The notes beneath the pieces are model-generated. The model was not told the DNA's origin, did not search any database, and worked only from the letters and a program-made list of their open reading frames with translations. Positions 40,701 through 48,044 of a stretch of 64,000 nucleotides of DNA are shown here, piece by piece. The stretch comes from Unio delphinus (lineage: Eukaryota; Mollusca; Bivalvia; Unionida; Unionidae). Position numbers and translations under genes: made by a program. Position 1 is the first letter of the stretch; each line of letters starts with the position of its first letter. Location: assembly GCA_029339505.1 (NCBI GenBank), contig JAQISU010000182.1:2093501-2157500 (forward strand). Direction: 5' to 3'.

Positions 40701-43700
40701 TCTTGACCAATGTGGTTATGTAAGAATGCTTGTCACTGGCTTCATGTAGGTCAATGGTTCTTTTCAGGGTTCCGAAGGCTTCTGCACCATTTTTTACTGG
40801 CCACCATGTATACCCTATCATGCACTGAAAATGGCATTAAACCCAAAAAATCAAATAACATGATCCAGACTTTGTGCTTAAACAATATGTACAGCACATG
40901 GAAAGGTACTTTGGAGCTTGGCAGCACCATAAGCTGGTGAAAGATGATATAACCACTCAGCATATGCTAAGATCTCAAAAGATCCAGTAAAACCCAAGAA
41001 AATCATTGCTCATACAATCAGCTATCTGCAAGCCTCATGTTCAAAATGAAAGATGCTGTTTGCATGAGACAAGAATTGAGTCTGGTAGGTCTGGTGGTTG
41101 TAGTACTTTTATAACATCAGTACAACCTTAGCATTAACATATAACACTGTTTTCATAGGATTTGCCTTTTGATTGGACTGTAAGAATGTTATTTGCTTCT
41201 ATTTCTCACCCCTGTGTACAGTCATCATTTCTTATGTGACCATCAGCATGTATGATATTTGTAATGTAGGTTATACCCATGGAAGGATTTTCAGCAATGC
41301 CTCTTATTCTTTTTACCTATTCTGTAATGTTTATGTGGTTAAGGAATGTATTCAAAAGAAAAAAAGCAAACTTTCTTTAGTAAATTATCTTTCTCTGAAA
41401 CTACATACCTAAATACATAATTATTAAGACAGCCCTCACCTCCCTACAAACTGCTCCAGTGACCTAAGTGGTTAAAGCATCTGCTTCATATGTGGGGGGT
41501 TGCAGAATCGAACCTTGGCTGAGTCATACCAAGGACTTATAACAGTGGTACTAGCAGCTGCCTAATTTGTTACTCAGCATTAAGAGCCGGGTGTTAGGAC
41601 TGGTTGGCCTGGTGTCAGGATAATGTGACAGGGTGGTACATGATGCTACATGTCTGCAGCACGATATCCAAGTGCTAGACATCACTATAAATTGTCATAG
41701 TGCAGATTTTGTAGCAATATAACTGATTTTTTTTTCAAGCTATATTAAAAATCCAAGCTATACACACAAATCTTCCTGTAATTGCAAACATCCCAAAGTA
41801 AGGTTTCACTCAACTAAACTTGTAAGCAACCATACTTACCTAAATGTGGTGAGATAGCAAAGTGGAAGGATTGGAAAGAGTTTATTCTCTTTTTCTATGT
41901 GGGAAATAGATGGGAAAATGAAATTTTTGTCTTTCCATGATTGCTGGAGATGAGAAATAGCCAAGTTCCTTCTAATGTCAATGTAATCAGATATAAGTTA
42001 TCAGAAAAGCATGTCAATTAAATTATGATAAGCATTTCAGTGTAAAGCATATGTCAATTAAATTATGATAAGCATTTCAGTGAAAAGCATGTCAGTTTAA
42101 TTTTGATAAGAATTTCAGTGAAAAGCAAGCCATTTTAATTTTGATAAGAATTTCAGCGAAATGTATGTAAATTAAATTTTGATAAGCATATCAGTGAAAA
42201 CCTGATGTCAATTAAATTATGATAAGCGTTTCCGTGAAAACCTGATGTTAATTAAATTATGATAAGTATTTCAGTGAAAACCTGATGTCAAGTATGATAA
42301 GTATTTCAGTGAAAACCTGATGTCAAGTATGATAAGTATTTCAGTGAAAACCTGATGTTAATTAAATTATGATAAGCATTTCAGTGAAAACCTGATGTAG
42401 ATTAAATTATGATTATTGATTCGATGAAAACCTGATGTCAATTAAATTATGATAAGCAATTCAGTGAAAACCATGAAAACCTGTGTCAATTAAATAATGA
42501 TAAGTATTTCAGTGAAAACTTGATGTCAATTAAATTATGATAAGCATTTCAGTGAAAACCTGATGTTAATTAAATTATGATAAGTGATTCAGTGAAAACC
42601 TGATGTCAATTAAATTATGATAAGCATTTAAGTGAAAACCTGATGTTAATTAAATTATGATAAGTGATTCAGTGAAAACCTGCTGTCAATTAAATTATGA
42701 TAAGTATTTTAGTGAAAACCTAATTTAGATTAAATTATGATAAGTATTTCAGTGAAAACCTGATGTCAATCATGATAAGTATTTCAGTGAAAACCTGATG
42801 TCAATTAAATTATGATAAGTGATTCAGTGAAAACCTGATGTCAATTGCTTTTTTTTTTAAACAGTTCAACAGATTACCAATGAGGCAATGAGGGATACAT
42901 AACTGCTCATGTTTCCTGCTGACTCATGCATCACACAGGTTGTTTCGGACAGTGTCCAGATAAAAATAAAAGTACTAAATTTCATCTGATCATCTGGGTG
43001 GGAATTAGACAAGAGTGATCGCCCCTAAGATACAACAATTGCTGCTTAATCAGTACTTATGTTATTATTTAATCCCATATGGCAGTCCTAGTAGGTTGTA
43101 AAATGTAACTGAATGGAAGCTGTACTCTGAATAAATAGCATCAACATTTTGTATTGCTAAGAGATGGATCTCCTCATGAGTAATCAGTTCTTTGTTGGAA
43201 AACTACTTGTTGGACCCTGTGCTTTAAACAGCATCTAGATGACCCAGGGAGAGTCTTGAGGAAGTATCTGCATTAAATCAAGCCGTTGAGAATATGGAGT
43301 GTCTTTGATTTGGACTTTTAACATAGCTTTAAAAAAATTTCAGTCATGTCGTTATGATGCAGTCGCTCACAGTTTTGGCATTAATTTCAAGACTCAAGAT
43401 AGCGATTGATGCATTCAGAAAAAATCATGTATTCTTGAATTCTTAAATCGGCTTAAATCAGGAATAAAATTTGGTTAAGTGCTAGTCAAAATATCAGCAG
43501 TGGTCATTACTGATACCTATAATGGTCTTGTATTGCTAGTCGTGATGTTATTTGTTAATGGAACCATATTCAACTGTTACAGTTTGCCTTGTAGCTAGCA
43601 TTGTAAAGTTTGTAATAATATCTATTTAGAACAGATGTTTTAGATATACTCTAGAAGAAAACCATGACTCATCTGATTGTTTTTTTTAAATTGCACATGT

Positions 43701-46700
43701 TCATATCATAAATGTCAGTTTACAGTTTTCCACACTTGTGCCGACATCACTATAGTACAGGTCACATGGGTCATGTATGTGCATCTACTCTTCTTAAATT
43801 AATTATAAATTGTTCTTTTTAAAATTTATCACTAATTTTCGTTTACCAAACTATATTTATTCATGATAATTGTATGCTCTGCATCTCAACTCATAACAAG
43901 AAACTTTACAATGATGACCATGTACTAATCTTGGGTCAAAATAAGAGTACTTTGAGTGGAATCATCACACTTGAGAGTAGTAATAATTTTTGTTTATCAA
44001 TATGCGTAACTTTCATTATGATATCAGAGCACATGGCATTAAATCCGGAATGTATTGGATCACACCTTGAGGTCATTTCGTCTAAAAATGTTTACGTACT
44101 TTAACATTGATTTTGCCGTATGCATCTCTTGGAGTGTTTAAATAATGACCTTTTAAAGGAATATTGATGCTTACAATTTACCTGTTATACATAAACCATG
44201 TAAAAATATTATTATATAGTAAATGTATGACAGATAAGTTGTAAACAATGATACAAGCCCTGTGTGCATGCAGCATACACAACTATATAACCCCCACCCC
44301 CCCACCATACCGATTTCAGTTTTTGAGTACTTTAAGCCACCTACTCTCAAGTCCTGCATGCTAACAATGTTGAAGCATTGTTTTTGAGTTTTCTTGTTGA
44401 ATTTAACCTGCCTTTCTCAGTTGGAGATCAACAACAGTGACATAAAAGATTATTTCGTATTGTGAGGAAAAATAAGACAACTTTAGTGCCTCCTTTGGTG
44501 CTGGAACTTTGCAAATATTTTGGTCCCCAAGATTAAACAGAAGGCAAGAAGCCTAAACTGTTTTAATAACAAAAATTTACCATAGCCTGATTGAGGAAGG
44601 TCAAGACTGCCACAGCATCATATCATGACAAATAGCGTGAAGTCTTTTTACGTCAGTAAAGTTGGTTGCAAATATATTTACGTGTGTAATCAGTGTAAAT
44701 AATATTTTATTTTTTTATTTTGGGATTTTCATATAATGCATTACTGACCATGGAGCTAGTATCATGATATAACTTTTCACTAATTGTGTTGAAAATTAAC
44801 TAATTTATATCCCTCTTTTCACTAACTGCAAGTCTCGAGGCTTGGCAGCTCTACGATGTCTGCATTGTGGCAGTTAATAGTGATGTCTAGCACTGGGGCA
44901 TCATGCCATAGACATGCAGCATGATGTCTCACCCAGTCACATTGTCTTGACACCAGGCCAACCAGTCCTAACACTAACCTCTTAATGCTGAGCATCAAGC
45001 GAGGCAGCTGTTAGTACCATTTTTGTAAGTCTTTGGTATGACTCTGTCAGGAATCGAACCCACAACCTTAAGCAGCCGAGGCGGATGCTCTAACCACTAG
45101 GCCACTGGAACAGTCATGAGTGGTGAACTATTAAATTAAATAAGGGAGGTTAAGTGATATTAGGCCCACATTGGTCTCTTGGTCTCTTTTTCTGTGAATA
45201 GTTATCGAAAGGAATAAATAATTTGGTGGCAAAATAGTGGTGTCATTAATAAAAAAAAGATTTTTGAAGTTCACACATCTTTTAGACCAGTTCCTGTATT
45301 CATCTAAAATTTTGGGTGGATATTATATGTCTATGTATCTATGGTTTGTATCCCAGCATGCCAAGAAATCCCATCACACCTTTGTTAACAGAAGCTCGAC
45401 ACAAATGAAAAACACCACCTTACTTGGAGAAGCAGTTCGTTTCACTTGTGGCTTTACAGTGAATCTTTTTTTTATAGTTTGGAGACTGAGCAGGAAAAGC
45501 AGAAGAATAAACAGAAAACTATGCAGTTATTAGATCTACAGAATCGTATTTCAGCTTGTGAGAGAAAGGTTTTTGAGGCAGAATGTGAGCGAGATAAAGT
45601 CCGAAGTCAAAACCTGAAGATAGCTCTCAAAATAGAGGAACTAAGGATGAAATATGAACCAGGTAGGTTATTTATTATTTATATATCTATATGTCTTGCT
45701 ACATACATGTATATCCCATGATGTAACTGATGTAAGACTGGTTTGATCCATTTCACATTTTGATAATGAGTAAAACATTGATAAAGCTATACCAGATTAT
45801 TGTAATGTATTATAACATTGAAGCAGGTATGCATGTAACTTAAGCATGTCCTAATGGAATTTCTGGCTAAACTAATGTAATTTCAAAAGGTTTGCCAGAA
45901 ATACTTGTTTTCCCTGTAATTGAAATCTTTCAAGTGTTCTCTTTTCAAATATTTCATTCTGCAACGGGAAAAAAAATTTAGGCATGGAGAAGTTAATTAT
46001 TATTTATCAGGTTTAATAAATTTCATTTAAAATAAGCATTGATTTAAATTCATTTATATATGTAATTAATATTTTAATCTTTTTTTATTTATTTGTTTTT
46101 TGTTTTGTTTGGATGCATAAGTTGCAAGTCTTAGATTTGATAATAATTAAGTACACAAGAAAATCTCACATGTTATACATGTATATGTTAAATTATGACA
46201 TTCTTTGTATGTGTGTGTGTGATTTGGCTGTGATGTCTAGGACTGGGGCATCATGCTGCAGACATGTAGCAGTCACGTTATCCTGACACCAGGGCTACCA
46301 ATCCTAACACTAACTTATTATTGCTGAGCACCTGGCAAGGCAGCTGTTAGTACCATTTTTATAAGTCTTTTGTTATGACTTGGGCAGGGTTTGACCTGCA
46401 ACCTCCCACATTTGAGGTGGAAGCTGTAAGCTTTAGGCCACTGGACTGCTTGCGAGTCTTTGAAAAGATCTTAAACAAGCAATTTTAACTTTTCCAGATG
46501 AATTGAAGAAGCAAAAAGAAGGACTGACTGTGAAAAAAATTGAGAGAATACCAGTTCCAAATGCTACTGAAGAAGTTAAAATCTCAGAAACTTCATGCTT
46601 GCAAGAATCTGGCCAAAAATCAAAGTCATTTTTGCAGGAGAAAATTGATAAAACCAAAAATGGTGACTTCCAGGTTAAGATACAAGAAAAAATGGATTTA

Positions 46701-46922
46701 AAATCATCGCAAGCTTGCATAAAAAGGAAAACTGTCTCTATATCTGATGATATTGATGTTGTAAATGTAGAACAAACAGTGGAATCGGATATAGAGAGGA
46801 CTCAAAAAGAAAATGATGATGAAATCAAGGCAAAACCTAAGGGACGAAGAGTGACAGCTGTCAGACAAGTAACAGCAGGGAATAAATATGCTGGGAGTAT
46901 AGATGATTGTAAAACTCAGTGA
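16591..46922 (+). CDS. SPDL1: Spindly homologue (kinetochore dynein adaptor), 10 coding exons
   Basis: Joined exons give 577 codons; human Spindly has 605. Spindly brings dynein-dynactin to kinetochores through the RZZ complex and helps strip checkpoint proteins in mitosis. The homology runs through nearly all coiled-coil exons without long gaps. The CC1 box is present (AAEIG, residues 23-27), which in adaptors contacts dynein light intermediate chain. The Spindly motif, SLFSEVEDRR at 253-262, has Phe255 matching human Phe258, the dynactin-contacting residue. The segment ending KYEP matches human without gaps over 74 residues across the exon 8-9 join. Residues 438-577 are charged and not coiled coil, ending CKTQ, where the human protein ends in a farnesylated CPQQ. 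Splice phases agree at all nine joins. Introns total about 28.6 kb; the third seems to start with GC. No inactivating change seen. Confidence 0.93.
17587..17688 (-). mobile_element. SINE family B, head fragment
   Basis: Minus-strand match to the tRNA-like head and the 'gtcataccaaagactta' block of the 14393-14697 copy; the rest is missing. Confidence 0.8.
17996..18117. repeat. 61-bp tandem duplication
   Basis: Two adjacent copies starting 'gggtgttgatctgatgtcca', with three or four differences. Confidence 0.9.
18137..18262 (+). mobile_element. SINE family B, 3' part
   Basis: Matches the downstream half of the family: 'tgtctgcagcatgatgcccc', 'agacatcactataaactgcc' and the 'gttaaagctacgttaaaaat' tail. 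Confidence 0.85.
18733..18909 (+). CDS. SPDL1: Spindly coding exon 2
   Basis: Encodes residues 54-112, beginning EFAQEKYSL (human YEQEKYTL). Acceptor 'ttgacag', donor AAG|gtctgt, phase 0 at both ends. All coiled coil. Confidence 0.9.
19633..19803. repeat. 43-bp tandem repeat, about 4 copies
   Basis: Copies of 'gtgataaaactgaactgtta...' with 43-bp spacing; the last is partial. Confidence 0.92.
19873..20110 (+). mobile_element. SINE family A, diverged copy
   Basis: Plus-strand match to the SINE A body: 'gcttgtcagtagctttcta', 'ggtggtttttcctgggg', 'ctccaccaaatatactgg' and a 'ttaaatcccacaaaacc' tail. The tRNA-like head is badly eroded. Confidence 0.75.
20701..20886 (+). CDS. SPDL1: Spindly coding exon 3 (GC donor)
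   Basis: Encodes residues 113-174, [10 protein letters not shown] to LQNEK. Acceptor 'tcttttcag'. Homology with human continues right up to AAG at 20886, where the genome reads AAAAG|gcatga, so the donor is GC rather than GT. The next exon starts in phase 0 and the human alignment continues without a gap. The only in-frame GT choice nearby (after 20862) would delete conserved residues and has a poor donor context. Confidence 0.82.
20887..22029 (+). other. Spindly intron 3, left part: no feature seen
   Basis: AT-rich DNA; no gene or known repeat recognised. Confidence 0.5.
22030..22976 (-). mobile_element. LINE fragment with RNase H domain
   Basis: The minus-strand frame 22242-22976 (244 codons) contains an RNase H domain of the type found at the C-terminus of I/Jockey-group LINEs: '[15 protein letters not shown]' with the catalytic Glu, '[13 protein letters not shown]' with the Asp, and '[10 protein letters not shown]' followed by 'ELADQLAK'. 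A change of frame near 22260 leads into a Cys-rich '[14 protein letters not shown]' tail typical of these proteins. The reverse transcriptase and endonuclease are absent, so the copy is 5'-truncated. It lies antisense in Spindly intron 3. Confidence 0.85.
22977..23796. other. no feature seen (Spindly intron 3)
   Basis: AT-rich; nothing recognised. Confidence 0.5.
23797..23945. repeat. 24-bp minisatellite, about 6 copies
   Basis: Tandem 'accagtaaaccagtatactg' plus 'tgac', with small differences between units. The unit length keeps frames open on both strands; these are not genes. Confidence 0.95.
24031..24180 (+). CDS. SPDL1: Spindly coding exon 4
   Basis: Encodes residues 175-224, [10 protein letters not shown] to SLCTAFE (human TTLKEEVNEL to YYNALE). 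Acceptor 'attcaag', donor GAG|gtaaga, phase 0. Confidence 0.92.
24181..25136 (+). other. Spindly intron 4, left part: no feature seen
   Basis: AT-rich DNA ending in a short (TA)n at 25139-25151; nothing else recognised. The intron runs to 30274. Confidence 0.5.
25137..27430 (-). mobile_element. CR1/L2-like LINE, endonuclease plus RT, broken
   Basis: Read leftwards from 27430 the minus strand gives an APE-type endonuclease end ('[14 protein letters not shown]', '[14 protein letters not shown]'). The RT N-terminus follows around 26240-26000 ('[18 protein letters not shown]', 'KILEKVI'), then RT blocks [23 protein letters not shown] and YTDDTQIY (the catalytic box, Tyr-Thr-Asp-Asp). It stops at a (TA)n near 25140, so the 3' end is missing. 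Several stops and a frame change near 25185. A SINE A sits inside the RT at 25703-25953. Antisense in Spindly intron 4. CR1/L2 group placement is by the look of the RT blocks. Confidence 0.85.
25703..25953 (+). mobile_element. SINE family A, full copy inside a LINE
   Basis: tRNA-like head with A-box 'gtggccgagtggtctaaagc' and B-box 'gttcgagtct', a conserved middle ('gagaaagcttgccagtagct', 'ggccgccatgtatagcc'), and the tail 'atggcgttaaaccataaaaa'. It is flanked by a perfect 12-bp duplication, actgtaatcttt, at 25691-25702 and 25954-25965, which sits inside the LINE RT. It is the reference copy for this family in the window. Confidence 0.93.
27431..27654. other. no feature seen (Spindly intron 4)
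   Basis: Nothing recognised; could be further 5' sequence of the LINE. Confidence 0.4.
27655..27955 (+). repeat. interspersed repeat X, segment 2
   Basis: Matches 62671-62990 over about 300 bp with diverged but clear blocks: 'caatttacctctgaagt', 'aatgaccgat', 'ggagtaaggcca', 'tacaccca', 'cagtgaggaaacc'. No coding potential; family not recognised. Confidence 0.8.
27956..28721. other. unassigned DNA between the two repeat X segments
   Basis: AT-rich. A small frame at 28462-28713 has no family features. This could be the interior of a longer unit of repeat X. Confidence 0.4.
28722..29025 (+). repeat. interspersed repeat X, segment 1
   Basis: Matches 62370-62670: 'gtgaagttgtttgcatt', 'atggacagtggagagaatgt', 'gctaactaaaatga', 'ttttgccaga', 'aatgaatgaattac'. 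Here it follows segment 2 by 770 bp; at the other locus it directly precedes it. Confidence 0.8.
29013..29190 (+). mobile_element. SINE family B, 3' part
   Basis: Starts within 'ccagcctggtgtcagaataa' and runs to the 'agctacattaaaagtccaga' tail, ending in a short AC run. Head missing. Confidence 0.85.
29423..29735 (+). mobile_element. SINE family B, full copy
   Basis: tRNA-like head (A-box 'tggcctagtggttagagc', B-box 'ggtttcgaacc'), then all downstream blocks of the family through 'gttaaagctttgttacaaat'. Confidence 0.9.
29736..30274. other. Spindly intron 4, right part: no feature seen
   Basis: AT-rich; nothing recognised before the exon 5 acceptor. Confidence 0.5.
30275..30373 (+). CDS. SPDL1: Spindly coding exon 5 (Spindly motif)
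   Basis: Encodes residues 225-257, ending [12 protein letters not shown], against human ...NSKGNSLFAE. Acceptor 'ccaccacag', donor GAG|gttcat, phase 0. The Spindly motif (SLFSEVED) is split by this intron, with Phe255 on this side. Confidence 0.93.
30906..31016 (+). CDS. SPDL1: Spindly coding exon 6
   Basis: Encodes residues 258-294, starting [16 protein letters not shown] (human VEDRRAAMERQLISMK). Acceptor 'tttacag', donor AAG|gtacag, phase 0. Intron 5 before it is only 532 bp with nothing else in it. Confidence 0.95.
31195..31615. repeat. 43-bp minisatellite, about 9 copies
   Basis: Units such as 'tataattaatttggtccgca' + 'taacaatttcttacacatca' + 'tgt', with moderate divergence, in Spindly intron 6. 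Confidence 0.93.
31745..32085. repeat. 42-bp minisatellite, about 8 copies
   Basis: Units of 'gtattcctactgtcctgaca' + 'taatcatgacagtgtacaac' + 'tt'. The central copies are nearly identical. Since 42 is 14 codons, long frames stay open on both strands; they are not genes. In Spindly intron 6. Confidence 0.95.
32791..32931 (+). CDS. SPDL1: Spindly coding exon 7
   Basis: Encodes residues 295-341, [10 protein letters not shown] to KYQKKE (human LQIATLLQMK...). Acceptor 'tgcttacag', donor GAG|gtatag, phase 0. Coiled coil. Confidence 0.93.
33587..33687 (+). CDS. SPDL1: Spindly coding exon 8
   Basis: Encodes residues 342-374 plus two bases of codon 375. Reads [10 protein letters not shown] to LCSLLESK. 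Acceptor 'tgtttcag', donor AAAGA|gtaaga, phase 2. Confidence 0.9.
33688..34046. other. Spindly intron 8, left end
   Basis: AT-rich with a run of 15 C at 33829-33843; the last ten bases (tgttttaagt) are the left target duplication of the adjoining LINE. Confidence 0.6.
34047..38138 (-). mobile_element. full-length LINE (APE endonuclease + RT + C2H2 finger), broken
   Basis: The 10-bp duplication tgttttaagt at 34037-34046 and 38139-38148 bounds a 4092-bp insertion. On the minus strand: a GC-rich 5' leader (38138 to about 37300), then an APE endonuclease (from about 37290, with 'LISAYAPT', '[11 protein letters not shown]', 'DYILV'). RT follows at about 35830-34800: '[14 protein letters not shown]', '[11 protein letters not shown]', [11 protein letters not shown] and 'LLFADDCAL', the catalytic Ala-Asp-Asp box. 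A C-terminal C-x2-C-x12-H-x3-H finger ([21 protein letters not shown] at 34165-34103) closes it. One leader, one protein, as in RTE-like elements. Nonsense changes near 36888 and 35970 and frame changes near 35880, 35490 and 34655 disable it. Antisense in Spindly intron 8. Confidence 0.92.
38280..38525 (+). mobile_element. SINE family B, lacking most of the head
   Basis: Begins around 'gaccaaagacttataaaaac' and runs through 'gctagacttcactgtaaactg' to 'aaagcttctttaaaaatcca'. Confidence 0.85.
38790..39095 (+). mobile_element. CR1/L2-like LINE, 3' end fragment
   Basis: Plus-strand translation gives the last residues of a CR1/L2-type RT ([17 protein letters not shown], then [11 protein letters not shown]) and a stop. 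The 3' UTR ends in the hairpin-like 'gtaaagcgcttagagcttct' and 'aggcgctatacaaag' followed by attatt. A related 3' end is at 60215-60300 on the other strand. Confidence 0.85.
39096..40614. other. unassigned stretch in Spindly intron 8
   Basis: Less AT-rich than its surroundings. A plus frame at 39766-40044 (92 codons) is open but has no family features. Words such as 'ttccagtactgg' and 'cattcctagtt' recur loosely, so it may be an old, unrecognised repeat. Confidence 0.4.
40615..40862 (+). mobile_element. SINE family A copy
   Basis: Head 'tagccaagtggtctaaagtg', body 'actggccaccatgtataccc' and tail 'atggcattaaacccaaaaaa'. More diverged than the 25703 copy. Confidence 0.88.
41451..41768 (+). mobile_element. 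SINE family B, full copy
   Basis: Head 'gacctaagtggttaaagcat' with B-box 'gaatcgaacct', and the complete downstream body to 'agctatattaaaaatccaag'. Confidence 0.88.
41990..42846. repeat. 40-bp minisatellite, about 21 copies
   Basis: Units of 'tcaattaaattatgataagc' + 'atttcagtgaaaacctgatg'. Some units lack the 'attaaatt' part. Lies in Spindly intron 8. Confidence 0.95.
42847..44849. other. unassigned stretch in Spindly intron 8
   Basis: AT-rich. A SINE B tail fragment lies at 43312-43365. The frame at 43874-44104 has no family features. A C-rich run is at 44288-44304. Confidence 0.45.
43312..43365 (-). mobile_element. SINE family B, tail fragment
   Basis: Short minus-strand match to the tail: 'ttggacttttaacatagctt' and 'tttcagtcatgtcgttatga'. 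Confidence 0.6.
44850..45114 (-). mobile_element. SINE family B, minus orientation
   Basis: Nearly full copy; head at the right end ('ctctaaccactaggccactg' and 'gaatcgaaccca'), body through 'cagttaatagtgatgtctag'. Confidence 0.9.
45478..45662 (+). CDS. SPDL1: Spindly coding exon 9
   Basis: Completes codon 375 and encodes through residue 436 plus one base. [10 protein letters not shown] leads to [13 protein letters not shown], against human KLDELKLKYEP. Acceptor 'tttttatag', donor CAG|gtaggt, phase 1. Intron 8 before it is 11,790 bp, yet the human alignment is ungapped across it, so no exon is missing. Confidence 0.93.
46227..46450 (-). mobile_element. SINE family B next to the last Spindly exon
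   Basis: Minus-strand copy with its tRNA-like head ending about 47 bp before the acceptor of exon 10. The pyrimidine tract used for that splice lies just outside it. Confidence 0.85.
46498..46922 (+). CDS. SPDL1: Spindly coding exon 10 and stop
   Basis: Encodes residues 437-577 and the stop TGA at 46920-46922. Acceptor 'acttttccag'. The start [10 protein letters not shown]...[10 protein letters not shown] corresponds to the human KKRREVLPV region after KYEP. The rest is Lys/Glu/Ser-rich and poorly conserved. The last four residues are CKTQ: Cys at position minus 4 and Gln at the end, compatible with a farnesylation CaaX box. Confidence 0.92.
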
Positions 46923-47086
46923 TTTCAACTACGACATTTTGCATTTAAAAAAAGCAGAATATGAAATTTATTAGTATTACAACACCATGTTATGTGAATC
47001 ATATGCAGAAAGACTTCAGACTTAGCAATGCCACATCAATTAATATACTTAAGGTTATGTGATAAGTAGGGTTGGATCAGTGTACC

Positions 47087-47092
47087 AATAAA
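47087..47092 (+). terminator. candidate polyadenylation signal
   Basis: AATAAA 165 bp after the stop codon; further AATAAA copies lie at 47220-47233. Which one is used cannot be told from sequence alone. Confidence 0.4.
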
Positions 47093-47682
47093 TGGATATT
47101 GATCAGTCAATATTACATGCTTCTACAATATTTTATGGTCATTCATTATTCTCAGTTCATTAAGAAGTTCTAAAATTTTGATAAATGCTTGACCTATACA
47201 AATGATGATAAGTAAAAAGAATAAATGAATAAAAGAGCTGTTTTCCATATGAGTCTGTCAGCGAGACACTATCAGAAGTAAGCAGATCCCACTATGTAAA
47301 GTGGCACAACTTGGTCTTAGTTTAGTATCTGTCCTCACAGCTAAAATTGCAGCATGTGTGTTCCAAAATTTGTGGTAAATGGAACATAACAGTGTACTGT
47401 GGCTTTGGTTAGTCAAAATCAATAACAGTGTGCAGATAAAACATACTTGAATAGAATTAAATGTTTATTATTATTAATGCATATTGTGTATTGTAAGATA
47501 TTTTTGTTTTGTGTATTTATTGAAATTTAAATTCCGGGATTTTACAGATTTCCTGTAAAGGCTATTCCATTCAAACATATGTGGGATCCATTGAAGGCAT
47601 TTTTAAGGTGGGTACTCATCCATTGATGCAATTTTGAGTTATCTTTGCATTTTAATATGAACTCTGTGCATCACAGTACCCT

Positions 47683-47821
<139 letters not shown>

Positions 47822-47974
47822 TGGTACCATGTATATTTAATGGCACAGCCTTTACTCCAACTGAAACAGTCTTTGCATGTTTAGGTAATTGTTGATACAT
47901 TCCGATTCCTGTTAATATGTTAATAAATTTTAATACAGATATATATCTGATATAAATTCAATCTCTCTTTCACA

Positions 47975-48044
47975 TACACGTACACACACATGCACACACA
48001 AACATACACACACACAAACATACACACACACACACACACACACA
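47975..48044. repeat. (AC)n-rich microsatellite
   Basis: AC dinucleotides interrupted by ACAT and CAAACAT. Confidence 0.9.

Noticed and set aside
45237..45533. 98-codon frame overlapping Spindly exon 9
   Set aside because: Different frame from the exon and no homology; the exon frame is fixed by the match to Spindly.
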